Source of the DNA: Buttiauxella ferragutiae
GTDB taxonomy: Bacteria > Pseudomonadota > Gammaproteobacteria > Enterobacterales > Enterobacteriaceae
DNA length: 64,000 nucleotides
Strand: one strand, 5' to 3'
Assembly: GCF_001654915.1 (NCBI RefSeq)
Contig: NZ_LXEQ01000016.1
Shown here: positions 8,023-17,033 of the stretch, piece after piece
How positions within the stretch are numbered: the stretch's first letter is position 1
Layout: each line of letters begins with the position of its first letter
Notes under the pieces: generated by a model
What the model was told of the DNA's origin: nothing
Seen by the model: only the letters and a program-made list of their open reading frames with translations
Database searches by the model: none
Made by a program: the position numbers and the translations under genes

Positions 8023-9396
8023 TTAAACCAGACGCTGTTTCGCGTCGACAATCGCCTGTGCTACCTGTTTCGGAGACACGCCGCCTTTGGCTGAACGTTT
8101 ATCCAGGCAAGATTGCAAAGACAGAATCGGGTAAACATCGTCACCAATCGTCGCACTGAATTTTTGCAAATCGGCGAGCGACAAAGCTTCCAGCGCCTTG
8201 CCCTGACGAATCGCTTCCACTACGGCCTCACCCACAATGTGGTGCGCTTCACGGAAAGGAACCCCCTTCGCGACCAGGTAATCAGCCAGTTCAGTTGCGT
8301 TGGCATAACCCTGCTCGGCAGCTTCTTTACAACGCGGGCGCTTCACCTGAATGCCATCCAGCACCAACACGGACATATGCAGGCAATCGAGCCAGGTATC
8401 AAGCGCGTCAAACAAGCCCTCTTTGTCTTCCTGCATGTCTTTGTTGTACGCCAGCGGCAGACCTTTCAGGGTCATCATCATGCCAGTCAGCGCACCCTGC
8501 ACACGGCCACATTTGCCACGAATAAGCTCCAGCGCATCTGGGTTTTTCTTCTGCGGCATCAGGGAAGAACCTGATGTCACGCGGTCAGATAACTCAACAA
8601 AGCCCGCTTCACCCGTGTTGAAGAAAATCAGGTCTTCAGCAAAACGCGATAAGTGAACCATGCCGATAGACGCGTCAGAAAGCAGTTCCAGGACGTGGTC
8701 ACGATCGGACACGCTATCGAGGCTGTTACGGGTGGCCGAGGCAAAACCTAACCAGCCCGCCAGTTGATCACGGTCGATTTCATAAGCCGTGCCTGCCAGT
8801 GCGCCGCTACCCAAAGGGCTAACGTCCAGGCGTTCGAGCGTGCTCTGTAAACGGCTTTCGTCACGCGCCAGCATTTCAACATAAGCCAGGCACCAGTGCG
8901 CAAACGTCACTGGCTGCGCACGTTGCAAGTGCGTGTAACCCGGCATCACGGCATCTTGATTGTTTTCAGCGGTTTCAATCAGCGCCTGTTGCAATTGGCG
9001 AGTCGCCCCCAGCAATTCGCTGATTTGCATTTTGCACCACAGTTTAAGATCGGTGGCGACCTGGTCATTACGGCTACGGCCCGTGTGGAGTTTCTTGCCC
9101 AACGCACCAACTTTATCGATGAGCTTCCCTTCCACCCAGCTATGAATATCTTCCGCATCGCTCTCAAGAATGGCTTGCGGATTCGCCTGAACTTCTTCAA
9201 GCAGGAAATTAAGCGCTTGCTCAAGCTCCTGTTGTTCAGCAACGGTCAGAACACCAACGGTAACCAGCGCTTTGGACCAGGCGACAGAACCGACAATGTC
9301 TTGCTCAGCCAGTCGGTAGTCAAAACGTAATGAGTCATTGAACGATTTGAACCGCTGATCTGCTGCCTGAGTAAAACGTCCACCCCAAAGTGCCAT
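8023..9396 (-). CDS. argH: argininosuccinate lyase
   Basis: Last step of arginine synthesis: cleaves argininosuccinate to arginine and fumarate. Its 457 residues equal the E. coli length. The fumarase/aspartase superfamily signature GSSLMPQKKNP is present near residue 280, together with KLHTGRSRNDQ and the PGYTHLQRAQP region. It is the last gene of argCBGH, separated from argG by 157 bp that contain a paired palindromic repeat. It ends at a hairpin terminator facing oxyS. Confidence 0.98.
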   Translation of the reverse strand: MALWGGRFTQAADQRFKSFNDSLRFDYRLAEQDIVGSVAWSKALVTVGVLTVAEQQELEQALNFLLEEVQANPQAILESDAEDIHSWVEGKLIDKVGALGKKLHTGRSRNDQVATDLKLWCKMQISELLGATRQLQQALIETAENNQDAVMPGYTHLQRAQPVTFAHWCLAYVEMLARDESRLQSTLERLDVSPLGSGALAGTAYEIDRDQLAGWLGFASATRNSLDSVSDRDHVLELLSDASIGMVHLSRFAEDLIFFNTGEAGFVELSDRVTSGSSLMPQKKNPDALELIRGKCGRVQGALTGMMMTLKGLPLAYNKDMQEDKEGLFDALDTWLDCLHMSVLVLDGIQVKRPRCKEAAEQGYANATELADYLVAKGVPFREAHHIVGEAVVEAIRQGKALEALSLADLQKFSATIGDDVYPILSLQSCLDKRSAKGGVSPKQVAQAIVDAKQRLV

Positions 9397-9458
9397 ATTG
9401 ATGCTCCATTAAATTCTTTTGTTCCCTTCTCTGAATGAGAAGAGTTAAACCATTCTGA

Positions 9459-9547
9459 TCCCCTCTCCTAAGGGAGAGGGTTAGGGTGAGGGGAAATTTT
9501 GACTACAGACGCCCTCACCCCGGCCCTCTCCCCCAGGAGAGGGAGGC
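9459..9547. repeat. paired inverted palindromic repeat (REP/BIME-like) between argG and argH
   Basis: Two GC-rich palindromes, CCCTCTCCTAAGGGAGAGGG (9461-9480) and CCCTCTCCCCCAGGAGAGGG (9524-9543), carry inverted flanking tails TTAGGGTGAGGGG and GCCCTCACCCCGG. Head-to-head units of this kind are typical of enterobacterial intergenic palindromic repeats. The pair lies inside the arg operon transcript and could stabilise upstream mRNA or dampen argH expression. Confidence 0.75.
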
Positions 9548-9553
9548 TATTGA

Positions 9554-10771
9554 TTACTTCTTCAGTTCGTTCAGTGCACGAATACGTGACGACAGCGAGA
9601 ACAGACGGATAAAGCCGCCCGCGTGGCTATGGTCATACACTTCGTCTTCACCAAAGGTCGCGAACTCTTCGCTGTACAGGCTGTCAGGAGATTTTTTCTG
9701 CGTCGCGGTAACCTGGCCTTTATACAGCTCCAGCACCACTTCGCCGTTCACTTCTGCTGCCAGCGATTCAGCAGATGCCTGCAAAGATTTACGCAACGGC
9801 GCGAACCAACGGCCATCGTAAACCACGTAAGACATTTCCAGGCCCAGTTGCTCACGCCATTTGAAGCTATCGCGATCCAGAACCAACTGCTCAACACCAC
9901 GCAGTGCCGCCATCATAATGGTGCCTCCTGGGGTTTCGTAGCAGCCACGGGATTTAATCCCCACCAGACGGTTTTCTACGATATCGATACGGCCAATGCC
10001 GTGTTTAGAGCCAATCTTATTCAGCGTTTCCAGGCACTGATAAGGCGTCATGGTTTCGCCGTTAACCGCAACCACTTTGCCTTGCTTAACAGTAACCGTC
10101 ACTTGCTCTGCCTGGTCTGGCGCTTCTTTAGGGTCAACAGTCCACACCCAGCAATCTTTGTTTGGTGCATTCCATGGGCTTTCCAGCACGCCGCCTTCAG
10201 TCGAGATGTGCCATGCGTTTTCATCACGGCTGTAGATTTTCTCAAGTGACGCGGTGGTCGGAATATCACGCTCTTTCAGGTAATCCAGCAACGCTTCACG
10301 GGAACGTAGATCCCACTCACGCCATGGCGCAACCACTTTCAGATGTGGAGCCAGTGCAGCCCAGGTGGATTCGAAACGGACCTGGTCGTTACCTTTGCCG
10401 GTCGCACCGTGGCACAGCGCATCGGCGCCCACTTTAGTGGCGACATCAACCAGTGCTTTCGCAATCAGCGGACGCGCCATAGACGTACCCAGCAGGTAGC
10501 TGCCTTCGTACAGTGCGCCAGTCTGCAATACTGGATAGACGTAATCGCTGATGAATTCTTCACGCGCATCAACGACATAACACTCAGTTGCGCCAGAGCG
10601 CAGTGCTTTTTGCTCAACACCTTTCAGGTCTTCACGATCCTGGCCGATATCCACCACACAAGCGACCACTTCACAGCCGCCGTAGTTTTCTTTCAGCCAT
10701 GGAATGATGGCTGAAGTATCAAGGCCGCCAGAATAAGCGAGAACGATTTTTTTGATGCCGTGATTTTGCAT
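9554..10771 (-). CDS. argG: argininosuccinate synthase
   Basis: Joins citrulline and aspartate using ATP to give argininosuccinate. The N-terminal PP-loop is IVLAYSGGLDTSAII (residues 9-23). Further family motifs are the GATGKGNDQVRFE segment near residue 120 and YETPGG. At 405 residues it is the shorter class typical of arg-operon argG genes. From memory, E. coli argG is 447 residues and lies elsewhere. It is 18 bp after argB, and GGA in the upstream AAAGGATAAGACA supports the start. ARG-box control is inferred from its place in the argCBGH unit. Confidence 0.95.
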   Translation of the reverse strand: MQNHGIKKIVLAYSGGLDTSAIIPWLKENYGGCEVVACVVDIGQDREDLKGVEQKALRSGATECYVVDAREEFISDYVYPVLQTGALYEGSYLLGTSMARPLIAKALVDVATKVGADALCHGATGKGNDQVRFESTWAALAPHLKVVAPWREWDLRSREALLDYLKERDIPTTASLEKIYSRDENAWHISTEGGVLESPWNAPNKDCWVWTVDPKEAPDQAEQVTVTVKQGKVVAVNGETMTPYQCLETLNKIGSKHGIGRIDIVENRLVGIKSRGCYETPGGTIMMAALRGVEQLVLDRDSFKWREQLGLEMSYVVYDGRWFAPLRKSLQASAESLAAEVNGEVVLELYKGQVTATQKKSPDSLYSEEFATFGEDEVYDHSHAGGFIRLFSLSSRIRALNELKK

Positions 10772-10789
10772 TGTCTTATCCTTTCAACA

Positions 10790-11566
10790 CTAAGCCAGAA
10801 TACGGGTGCCAATGGCCACGCCGTTAAATAAAGAAGGTAACTGCTCCGCGTGACGCCATGACGCAATATCCACCGGGCGACCCAGCGTACGTGCTGCATC
10901 CAGCGCCGCGTTAACCTTAACAATCATGCCGTCGGTAATAATGCCTTGAGCGATCAACTGCTCGGCTTTTGCCGCCGTCATTTCTGCAATACGTTGCCCT
11001 TTGCCATCCAGAATACCGCTGACGTCTGACAGCAGAATGAGATCCGCGCCGAGCGTGGCAGCCAGTGCCGTAGCGGCCTGATCGGCATTGACGTTCATCA
11101 GCTCGCCTTCAGCGGTAACGCCAATAGAGCTAACAATCGGCAGGAAACCGGAATCCAGCAGCGTGGTAATCAGCTTAGCTGAACCTGGCTTTGCAAGGCC
11201 GACATGGCCCAATGCTTCATCGAGTTTGGTCACCGTGACGCTGTCGCCATCGCCGAGGCAAAGACCGACACCATTGATGTCATGTTTTTTGGCCCACGCC
11301 AACAACGTTTTGTTCGCCGTACCCGCCAGCGCACCGGTAATAATGTCAATCTGGTCAGCAGGCGTAACACGCAGGCCGTTTTTCTTGGTCACCGGTAAGG
11401 AGAGCTTTTTCATCAGCTCATCAACCACACAGCCACCACCGTGAACAATCACCAGCGGACGTTGATGGGACTGACGATAGTTCACCAGCGCGGTAAACAA
11501 GCGCTCCAGCGCTTCTTCGCTATCCAGCAGTACGCCGCCTAATTTGATAATTAATGGATTCATCAT
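10790..11566 (-). CDS. argB: acetylglutamate kinase
   Basis: Phosphorylates N-acetylglutamate with ATP, the second step of arginine synthesis. The 258 residues equal the E. coli protein. Visible family features are IIKLGGVLLDS at the N-terminus, the glycine-rich VIVHGGGCVVDELM near residue 40 and NVNADQAATALA before the nucleotide-binding end. It has two adjacent ATGs (MM) at the start. It sits 12 bp after argC and 18 bp before argG in a tight operon. Confidence 0.98.
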   Translation of the reverse strand: MMNPLIIKLGGVLLDSEEALERLFTALVNYRQSHQRPLVIVHGGGCVVDELMKKLSLPVTKKNGLRVTPADQIDIITGALAGTANKTLLAWAKKHDINGVGLCLGDGDSVTVTKLDEALGHVGLAKPGSAKLITTLLDSGFLPIVSSIGVTAEGELMNVNADQAATALAATLGADLILLSDVSGILDGKGQRIAEMTAAKAEQLIAQGIITDGMIVKVNAALDAARTLGRPVDIASWRHAEQLPSLFNGVAIGTRILA

Positions 11567-11578
11567 TCACCCAGCCGA

Positions 11579-12583
11579 TTAAATAAGAGACTGCGTTTCG
11601 GCAAAGCCAAAACGAATATTCAGGCACTGCACAGCCTGGGCCGACGCGCCTTTCAGAAGGTTATCTTCGGTCGCGACGACAATCAGATGCTCGCCCTGCA
11701 CTGCGAAACCAATATCGCAGAACGGCAGGCCAACCACGTTTTTCAGTGCTGGCACGCCTTTGTCATACAGGCGCACTAACGGTTTATCTTGATAAGCCTG
11801 ATTAAACACCTCGGCGACTTGCTGCTGGGTCACCCCGGCTTTCAGGCGGCAAGTAATGGTCGCCAAAATCCCGCGCGGGAAATTGCCCAAGTGTGGAGTG
11901 AAAATCACTGGAGTCCCGAGATGCGTGACAATTTCTGGATGATGGCGATGATTAAAAATGCCATACGGTTGCAGGCTCACTTCGCAGAAACTGTTAGAGA
12001 TCGCCGCTTTGCGCCCTGCACCGCTCACACCGCTGGTTGCGTTAATCACCGGCCACTGGTTTAAATCCAGCAAACCCGCTTCAATCAGAGGTTTTAACGC
12101 CAGTTGGGAGGCCGTTGGATAGCAGCCTGGCACAGAAATTAAACTGGTTTCTTTTATTCTGTCGCTCTGCCATTCCGCGAGGCCATAAACCGCCTGCTCC
12201 AGCAATTCAGGGTGCTGATGCGTAAAGCCGTAATAGAGTTGATAAAACCTAGCATCGTTGACGCGGAATGCACCGGACAAGTCAATGACAACGCAGCCTT
12301 TCGCAAGAAACTGCGGTGCCAGGTCATGGCTCACTTCATGGGCTGTGGCAAGAAAAACAACATCCACACCATCGGTAAATTCGCTGATATCCGACATTGG
12401 CAGTAACGGCATGTCCACGATACCTTTTAATTGCGGATGCAAATCAGATATCAATTTTCCTGCGTCATTACTTTGCGCTGAAACCGTCAAAGCGGTTATG
12501 TTCATATGAGGATGGCGATTCAAATAGGTCACAAGCTCTGCGCCTGCATAACCGCTGGCACCAACAATCAGCGTATTCAACAT
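11579..12583 (-). CDS. argC: N-acetyl-gamma-glutamyl-phosphate reductase
   Basis: NADPH-dependent reduction of acetylglutamyl-phosphate to the semialdehyde, third step of arginine synthesis. The 334 residues show the N-terminal Rossmann motif VGASGYAGAELV and the catalytic Cys in SVPGCYPTASQLAL (about residue 154). It is the first gene of argCBGH, reading away from argE. The shared control region with two ARG boxes lies immediately upstream. Confidence 0.98.
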   Translation of the reverse strand: MLNTLIVGASGYAGAELVTYLNRHPHMNITALTVSAQSNDAGKLISDLHPQLKGIVDMPLLPMSDISEFTDGVDVVFLATAHEVSHDLAPQFLAKGCVVIDLSGAFRVNDARFYQLYYGFTHQHPELLEQAVYGLAEWQSDRIKETSLISVPGCYPTASQLALKPLIEAGLLDLNQWPVINATSGVSGAGRKAAISNSFCEVSLQPYGIFNHRHHPEIVTHLGTPVIFTPHLGNFPRGILATITCRLKAGVTQQQVAEVFNQAYQDKPLVRLYDKGVPALKNVVGLPFCDIGFAVQGEHLIVVATEDNLLKGASAQAVQCLNIRFGFAETQSLI

Positions 12584-12701
12584 CTCGGCTGTACACCTTC
12601 TTAGGTTGTGTCTGCTAAAGGTGTCAGCTGAAAGCCATCACCCAACGTACAACGACGTGGTTCAATCCACCGGAACCAGGGGTTCCATCGCGGCAGGTAA
12701 T

Positions 12702-12740
12702 AATGTATTTTTATTCAATATTACTGCATGATTATGTATA
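12702..12740. promoter_or_regulatory. double ARG box (ArgR operator) for argE / argCBGH
   Basis: Two 18-bp ARG boxes lie at 12702-12719 (AATGTATTTTTATTCAAT) and 12723-12740 (ACTGCATGATTATGTATA), separated by exactly 3 bp. That is the spacing bound by the ArgR hexamer. The first matches the consensus WNTGAATWWWWATTCANW almost fully and the second is weaker. They sit between the divergent argC and argE starts, so one operator should repress both directions when arginine is present. Confidence 0.88.
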
Positions 12741-12766
12741 CCAACCTGAGCTAAGGCCTGTCAACA

Positions 12767-13918
12767 GTGAAGATGAAATTACCTCCTTTTATCGAGATTT
12801 ACCGCGCATTGATCGCCACCCCTTCCATCAGCGCTACCGACAGTGCGTTGGATCAGAGCAATCAGTCTTTAATCAATTTGCTGGCGGGCTGGTTCCGCGA
12901 TCTTGGCTTTAATGTCGAAATACAACCCGTACCAGGTACACGTAATAAATTCAATATGCTGGCGAGCACCGGTACCGGTGCCGGTGGGTTGTTGCTGGCG
13001 GGTCACACGGATACCGTTCCGTTCGACGATGGCCGCTGGACACGCGATCCGTTCACGCTGACCGAACATGAAAATAAACTGTACGGCCTCGGCACTGCCG
13101 ATATGAAAGGTTTCTTCGCCTTTATTCTCGATGCGCTGCGCGATGTGGATGTGACGACGCTTAAAAAGCCGCTCTATATTCTGGCGACCGCCGATGAAGA
13201 AACGACTATGGCGGGCGCACGCTATTTCTCTGAAAACACCAGCATACGCCCGGACTGCGCCATTATTGGTGAGCCGACTTCGTTGCAGCCGGTGCGCGCC
13301 CACAAAGGCCATATCTCTAACGCGATTCGCATTCTAGGCCAGTCCGGTCACTCCAGCGATCCCGCTCGGGGCGTGAACGCTATCGAACTGATGCACGACG
13401 CAATCGGCCACATCATGTCGCTGAAAAACACGCTGAAAGAGCGTTATCACCACGATGCCTTCACCGTGCCGTATCCAACGCTAAACCTCGGCCATATCAG
13501 CGGTGGCGATGCCGCCAACCGTATTTGTGCCTGTTGTGAACTGCATATGGATATTCGCCCGCTTCCGGGCCTTACGTTAAATGATCTTAACGGTTTGCTT
13601 AACGAAGCGCTGGAACCGGTAAGCCAGAAATGGCCAGGCCGCCTGACGGTTTCTGAACTTCACCCGCCGATTCCGGGCTATGAGTGCGCCAAAGACCACC
13701 AGCTAGTACAAGTGGTCGAAAAATTATTAGGCGCGCAAACAGAAGTGGTGAACTACTGCACCGAAGCACCATTTATTCAGACCATTTGCCCGACGCTGGT
13801 TCTGGGACCAGGTTCTATAAACCAGGCACACCAGCCGGACGAATACCTCGAAACACGGTTTATCGAGCCAACTCGCAAACTCATTACACAGGTTGTGCAT
13901 CATTTTTGCTGGCATTGA
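12767..13918 (+). CDS. argE: acetylornithine deacetylase
   Basis: Zinc/cobalt metalloenzyme that removes the acetyl group from N-acetylornithine to give ornithine. The 383 residues equal E. coli ArgE. Metal ligands and the catalytic base of the M20 fold are visible in LLAGHTDTVPFDDG (His about 80), GLGTADMKGF (Asp about 112), ADEETTMAG (Glu pair about 144), GEPTS (about 169) and INQAHQPDE (about 355). The start is the GTG at 12767, matching the E. coli N-terminus (K-KLPPFIEIYRAL). It is divergent from argCBGH and shares its operator. Confidence 0.97.
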   Translation: MKMKLPPFIEIYRALIATPSISATDSALDQSNQSLINLLAGWFRDLGFNVEIQPVPGTRNKFNMLASTGTGAGGLLLAGHTDTVPFDDGRWTRDPFTLTEHENKLYGLGTADMKGFFAFILDALRDVDVTTLKKPLYILATADEETTMAGARYFSENTSIRPDCAIIGEPTSLQPVRAHKGHISNAIRILGQSGHSSDPARGVNAIELMHDAIGHIMSLKNTLKERYHHDAFTVPYPTLNLGHISGGDAANRICACCELHMDIRPLPGLTLNDLNGLLNEALEPVSQKWPGRLTVSELHPPIPGYECAKDHQLVQVVEKLLGAQTEVVNYCTEAPFIQTICPTLVLGPGSINQAHQPDEYLETRFIEPTRKLITQVVHHFCWH

Positions 13919-13930
13919 AAAATAGCGATT

Positions 13931-13952
13931 CAGGGGGTTTTGCCCCCTTTTT
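13931..13952 (+). terminator. argE terminator
   Basis: Stem GGGGG / CCCCC with a TTTTG loop, followed by a T-run about 15 bp after the argE stop. Confidence 0.85.
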
Positions 13953-14156
13953 CAGCTGCTTTTTAGCGGATCCTCATAAGAAACGCTTATCCACGAAGTT
14001 AGTAATTAAATTTCATGAATTAGCGCCATTTATTCGTTTGCTGAAACGATTTCGTAGCAATTGACGAATGATAACTTACGTGGCTTTATAAAGACGGTGT
14101 TGAACCTTCACGGGTGAAATTAAGTTACATAAAAAGATGGGGTGTGTGGGACTACA

Positions 14157-16808
14157 ATGAACGAACAATATTCCGCTTTGCGAAGTAATGTCAGTATGCT
14201 CGGCAAGTTGCTCGGGGATACCATCAAAGATGCATTAGGTGAAAACATCCTTGACCGGGTAGAAACAATCCGTAAGTTGTCGAAATCGTCACGAGCGGGC
14301 AATGAAGCGAACCGTCAAGAGTTGCTCACCACGTTACAGAACCTGTCTAATGACGAACTACTCCCTGTAGCCCGTGCATTCAGCCAGTTCCTGAACCTGG
14401 CCAACACCGCCGAGCAATATCACAGTATTTCCGCTAATGGCGAAGCCGCCAGCAATCCCGAAGTTATCGCTAAGACACTCCAAAAATTAAAAAATCAGCC
14501 GGATATTAGCGAAGATGCCGTTCGTGATGCTGTTGAATCGCTGTCATTAGAATTAGTTCTGACCGCACACCCAACCGAAATCACCCGCCGCACCCTGATT
14601 CACAAGCTGGTTGAAGTAAACAGCTGCCTGAAACAACTCGACCATAGCGACATTGCCGATTACGAACGTAACCAGATTATGCGCCGTCTGCGCCAACTGG
14701 TGGCACAGGCCTGGCACACCGATGAAATCCGTAAATACCGCCCGTCCCCTGTAGATGAAGCGAAATGGGGTTTTGCGGTAGTTGAAAACAGCCTGTGGGA
14801 AGGGGTTCCTAACTACCTGCGCGAACTGAACGAGCAACTCGAAGACAATCTGAATTACAAACTGCCGGTCGATTTCGTCCCGGTACGATTCACCTCCTGG
14901 ATGGGCGGCGACCGCGACGGCAACCCGAACGTGACCGCCGATATTACCCGCCACGTGCTGTTGCTCAGCCGCTGGAAAGCCACCGACCTGTTCCTGCGCG
15001 ATATTCAGGTGCTGATTTCTGAGCTTTCGATGGTGGAATGCACGCCTGAACTGAGCGAACTTGCAGGCCCGGACGCCGCACAAGAGCCGTACCGTTGCAT
15101 CATGAAAGGTATTCGTCAGCAATTAATGGTGACTCAAGCCTGGCTGGAAGCACGCCTGAAAGGCCAGCATCTGCCAAAACCAGAAGGTTTACTGACGCAA
15201 AACGAACAGCTTTGGGATCCGCTCTACGCGTGTTACCAGTCGCTACAAGCTTGCGGTATGGGCATTATCGCTAACGGTCAGTTACTCGACACCTTGCGCC
15301 GCGTGAAATGCTTCGGCGTTCCGTTGGTGCGCATTGATGTCCGCCAGGAAAGTACTCGCCATACCGAAGCGCTGGGCGAGATGACTCGCTACCTGGGCAT
15401 TGGTGATTACGAAAGCTGGTCCGAGGCGGACAAACAAGCCTTCTTGATCCGTGAATTGAACTCTAAGCGTCCACTTTTGCCGCGCCAGTGGGAACCGAGC
15501 GAAGAAACTCGCGAAGTGCTGGATACCTGCAAAGTCATTGCCGAAGCTCCACGTGGTTCAATCGCGGCTTACGTGATTTCGATGGCAAAAACGCCGTCGG
15601 ACGTGCTGGCGGTTCACCTGTTACTCAAAGAAGCGGGCTGCACTTTCGCGCTGCCTGTGGCTCCACTGTTCGAAACCCTCGACGACCTGAACAACGCCGA
15701 CGACGTAATGACTCAGTTGCTGAATATCGACTGGTATCGCGGCTTTATTCAGGGCAAACAGATGGTCATGATTGGCTATTCTGACTCGGCAAAAGACGCA
15801 GGCGTGATGGCGGCATCCTGGGCGCAGTATCAGGCACAAGATGCGCTGATCAAAACCTGCGAGAAAGCCGGAATTACCCTGACGCTGTTCCACGGACGCG
15901 GCGGTTCTATCGGTCGTGGCGGTGCGCCAGCGCATGCAGCTCTGCTTTCTCAACCGCCGGGCAGCCTGAAAGGCGGCCTGCGCGTGACTGAACAAGGCGA
16001 GATGATTCGCTTCAAATACGGTCTGCCGGAAATCACTATCAGCAGCCTGTCGCTCTACACCAGCGCGATTCTTGAAGCTAACCTGCTGCCGCCGCCAGAG
16101 CCGAAGAAAGAGTGGAAACATATCATGGAGGATCTGTCTGCGACCTCCTGTGATATGTATCGTGGGTATATCCGCGAAAACGAAGACTTCGTGCCGTATT
16201 TCCGTTCAGCAACACCAGAGCTGGAACTGGGTAAACTGCCGCTGGGTTCACGCCCTGCGAAACGTAAACCTAACGGTGGCGTTGAGTCTCTGCGAGCCAT
16301 TCCGTGGATTTTCGCCTGGACGCAGAACCGTCTGATGCTTCCAGCCTGGTTGGGCGCGGGTGCCGCGTTACAAAAAGTTGTCGAAGATGGCAAACAAGAT
16401 GTGCTGGAAACGATGTGCCGCGACTGGCCATTCTTCTCGACACGCCTTGGGATGCTGGAAATGGTATTTGCCAAAGCTGACTTGTGGTTGGCGGAATACT
16501 ACGACCAACGTCTGGTGAAACCGGAACTGTGGAAGCTAGGTAAACAGCTACGCGACCAACTGGAAGCGGATATCAAAGTGGTGCTGGATATCGCCAACGA
16601 TTCCCATCTGATGGCCGACTTGCCGTGGATCGCCGAATCTATCCAGTTACGTAACATCTACACCGATCCGTTGAACGTATTGCAGGCTGAATTGCTGCAC
16701 CGTTCTCGTCAACTGGAAGAGAAAGGTGAGGAACCAAATGCGCAGGTAGAACAGGCGCTGATGGTGACCATTGCCGGTGTTGCGGCAGGTATGCGTAACA
16801 CGGGTTAA
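14157..16808 (+). CDS. ppc: phosphoenolpyruvate carboxylase
   Basis: Fixes bicarbonate onto PEP to make oxaloacetate, replenishing the TCA cycle. The 883 residues from the ATG at 14157 equal E. coli Ppc. An in-frame start five codons upstream (MCGTT) is less likely. Signature sites are VLTAHPTEITRRT with the catalytic His (about 138), the glycine-rich FHGRGGSIGRGGAPAH loop (about 580) and the C-terminal QALMVTIAGVAAGMRNTG, which forms part of the allosteric site. The 200 bp upstream is AT-rich and shows no operator I can assign. Confidence 0.98.
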   Translation: MNEQYSALRSNVSMLGKLLGDTIKDALGENILDRVETIRKLSKSSRAGNEANRQELLTTLQNLSNDELLPVARAFSQFLNLANTAEQYHSISANGEAASNPEVIAKTLQKLKNQPDISEDAVRDAVESLSLELVLTAHPTEITRRTLIHKLVEVNSCLKQLDHSDIADYERNQIMRRLRQLVAQAWHTDEIRKYRPSPVDEAKWGFAVVENSLWEGVPNYLRELNEQLEDNLNYKLPVDFVPVRFTSWMGGDRDGNPNVTADITRHVLLLSRWKATDLFLRDIQVLISELSMVECTPELSELAGPDAAQEPYRCIMKGIRQQLMVTQAWLEARLKGQHLPKPEGLLTQNEQLWDPLYACYQSLQACGMGIIANGQLLDTLRRVKCFGVPLVRIDVRQESTRHTEALGEMTRYLGIGDYESWSEADKQAFLIRELNSKRPLLPRQWEPSEETREVLDTCKVIAEAPRGSIAAYVISMAKTPSDVLAVHLLLKEAGCTFALPVAPLFETLDDLNNADDVMTQLLNIDWYRGFIQGKQMVMIGYSDSAKDAGVMAASWAQYQAQDALIKTCEKAGITLTLFHGRGGSIGRGGAPAHAALLSQPPGSLKGGLRVTEQGEMIRFKYGLPEITISSLSLYTSAILEANLLPPPEPKKEWKHIMEDLSATSCDMYRGYIRENEDFVPYFRSATPELELGKLPLGSRPAKRKPNGGVESLRAIPWIFAWTQNRLMLPAWLGAGAALQKVVEDGKQDVLETMCRDWPFFSTRLGMLEMVFAKADLWLAEYYDQRLVKPELWKLGKQLRDQLEADIKVVLDIANDSHLMADLPWIAESIQLRNIYTDPLNVLQAELLHRSRQLEEKGEEPNAQVEQALMVTIAGVAAGMRNTG

Positions 16809-16830
16809 GCCCGAAATCAGGCAGTTTTCA

Positions 16831-16857
16831 AACCCCGCGCAAGCGGGGTTTTTGTTT
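16831..16857 (+). terminator. ppc terminator
   Basis: Stem AACCCCGC / GCGGGGTT with a GCAA-type loop, followed by TTTGTTTTT. Confidence 0.9.
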
Positions 16858-17033
16858 TTACCCCTATGCGGTGCCACCCACGATATTAACTGCCAGTCTG
16901 CAAAACGATCACCCTGCCGTTAGATGTAGCTCAACAAATACTCAACCCCCCTGCGGTAGAGTCAGTAATAGTGAAGTTCGGGCAAGACTCGACTCACGGA
17001 CTTGACCCTATCCACTTATAAGGGAAATAAAGT

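Noticed and set aside
9623..10249. 208-codon plus-strand ORF opposite argG.
   Set aside because: Mirror of the argG coding frame, with no independent support.
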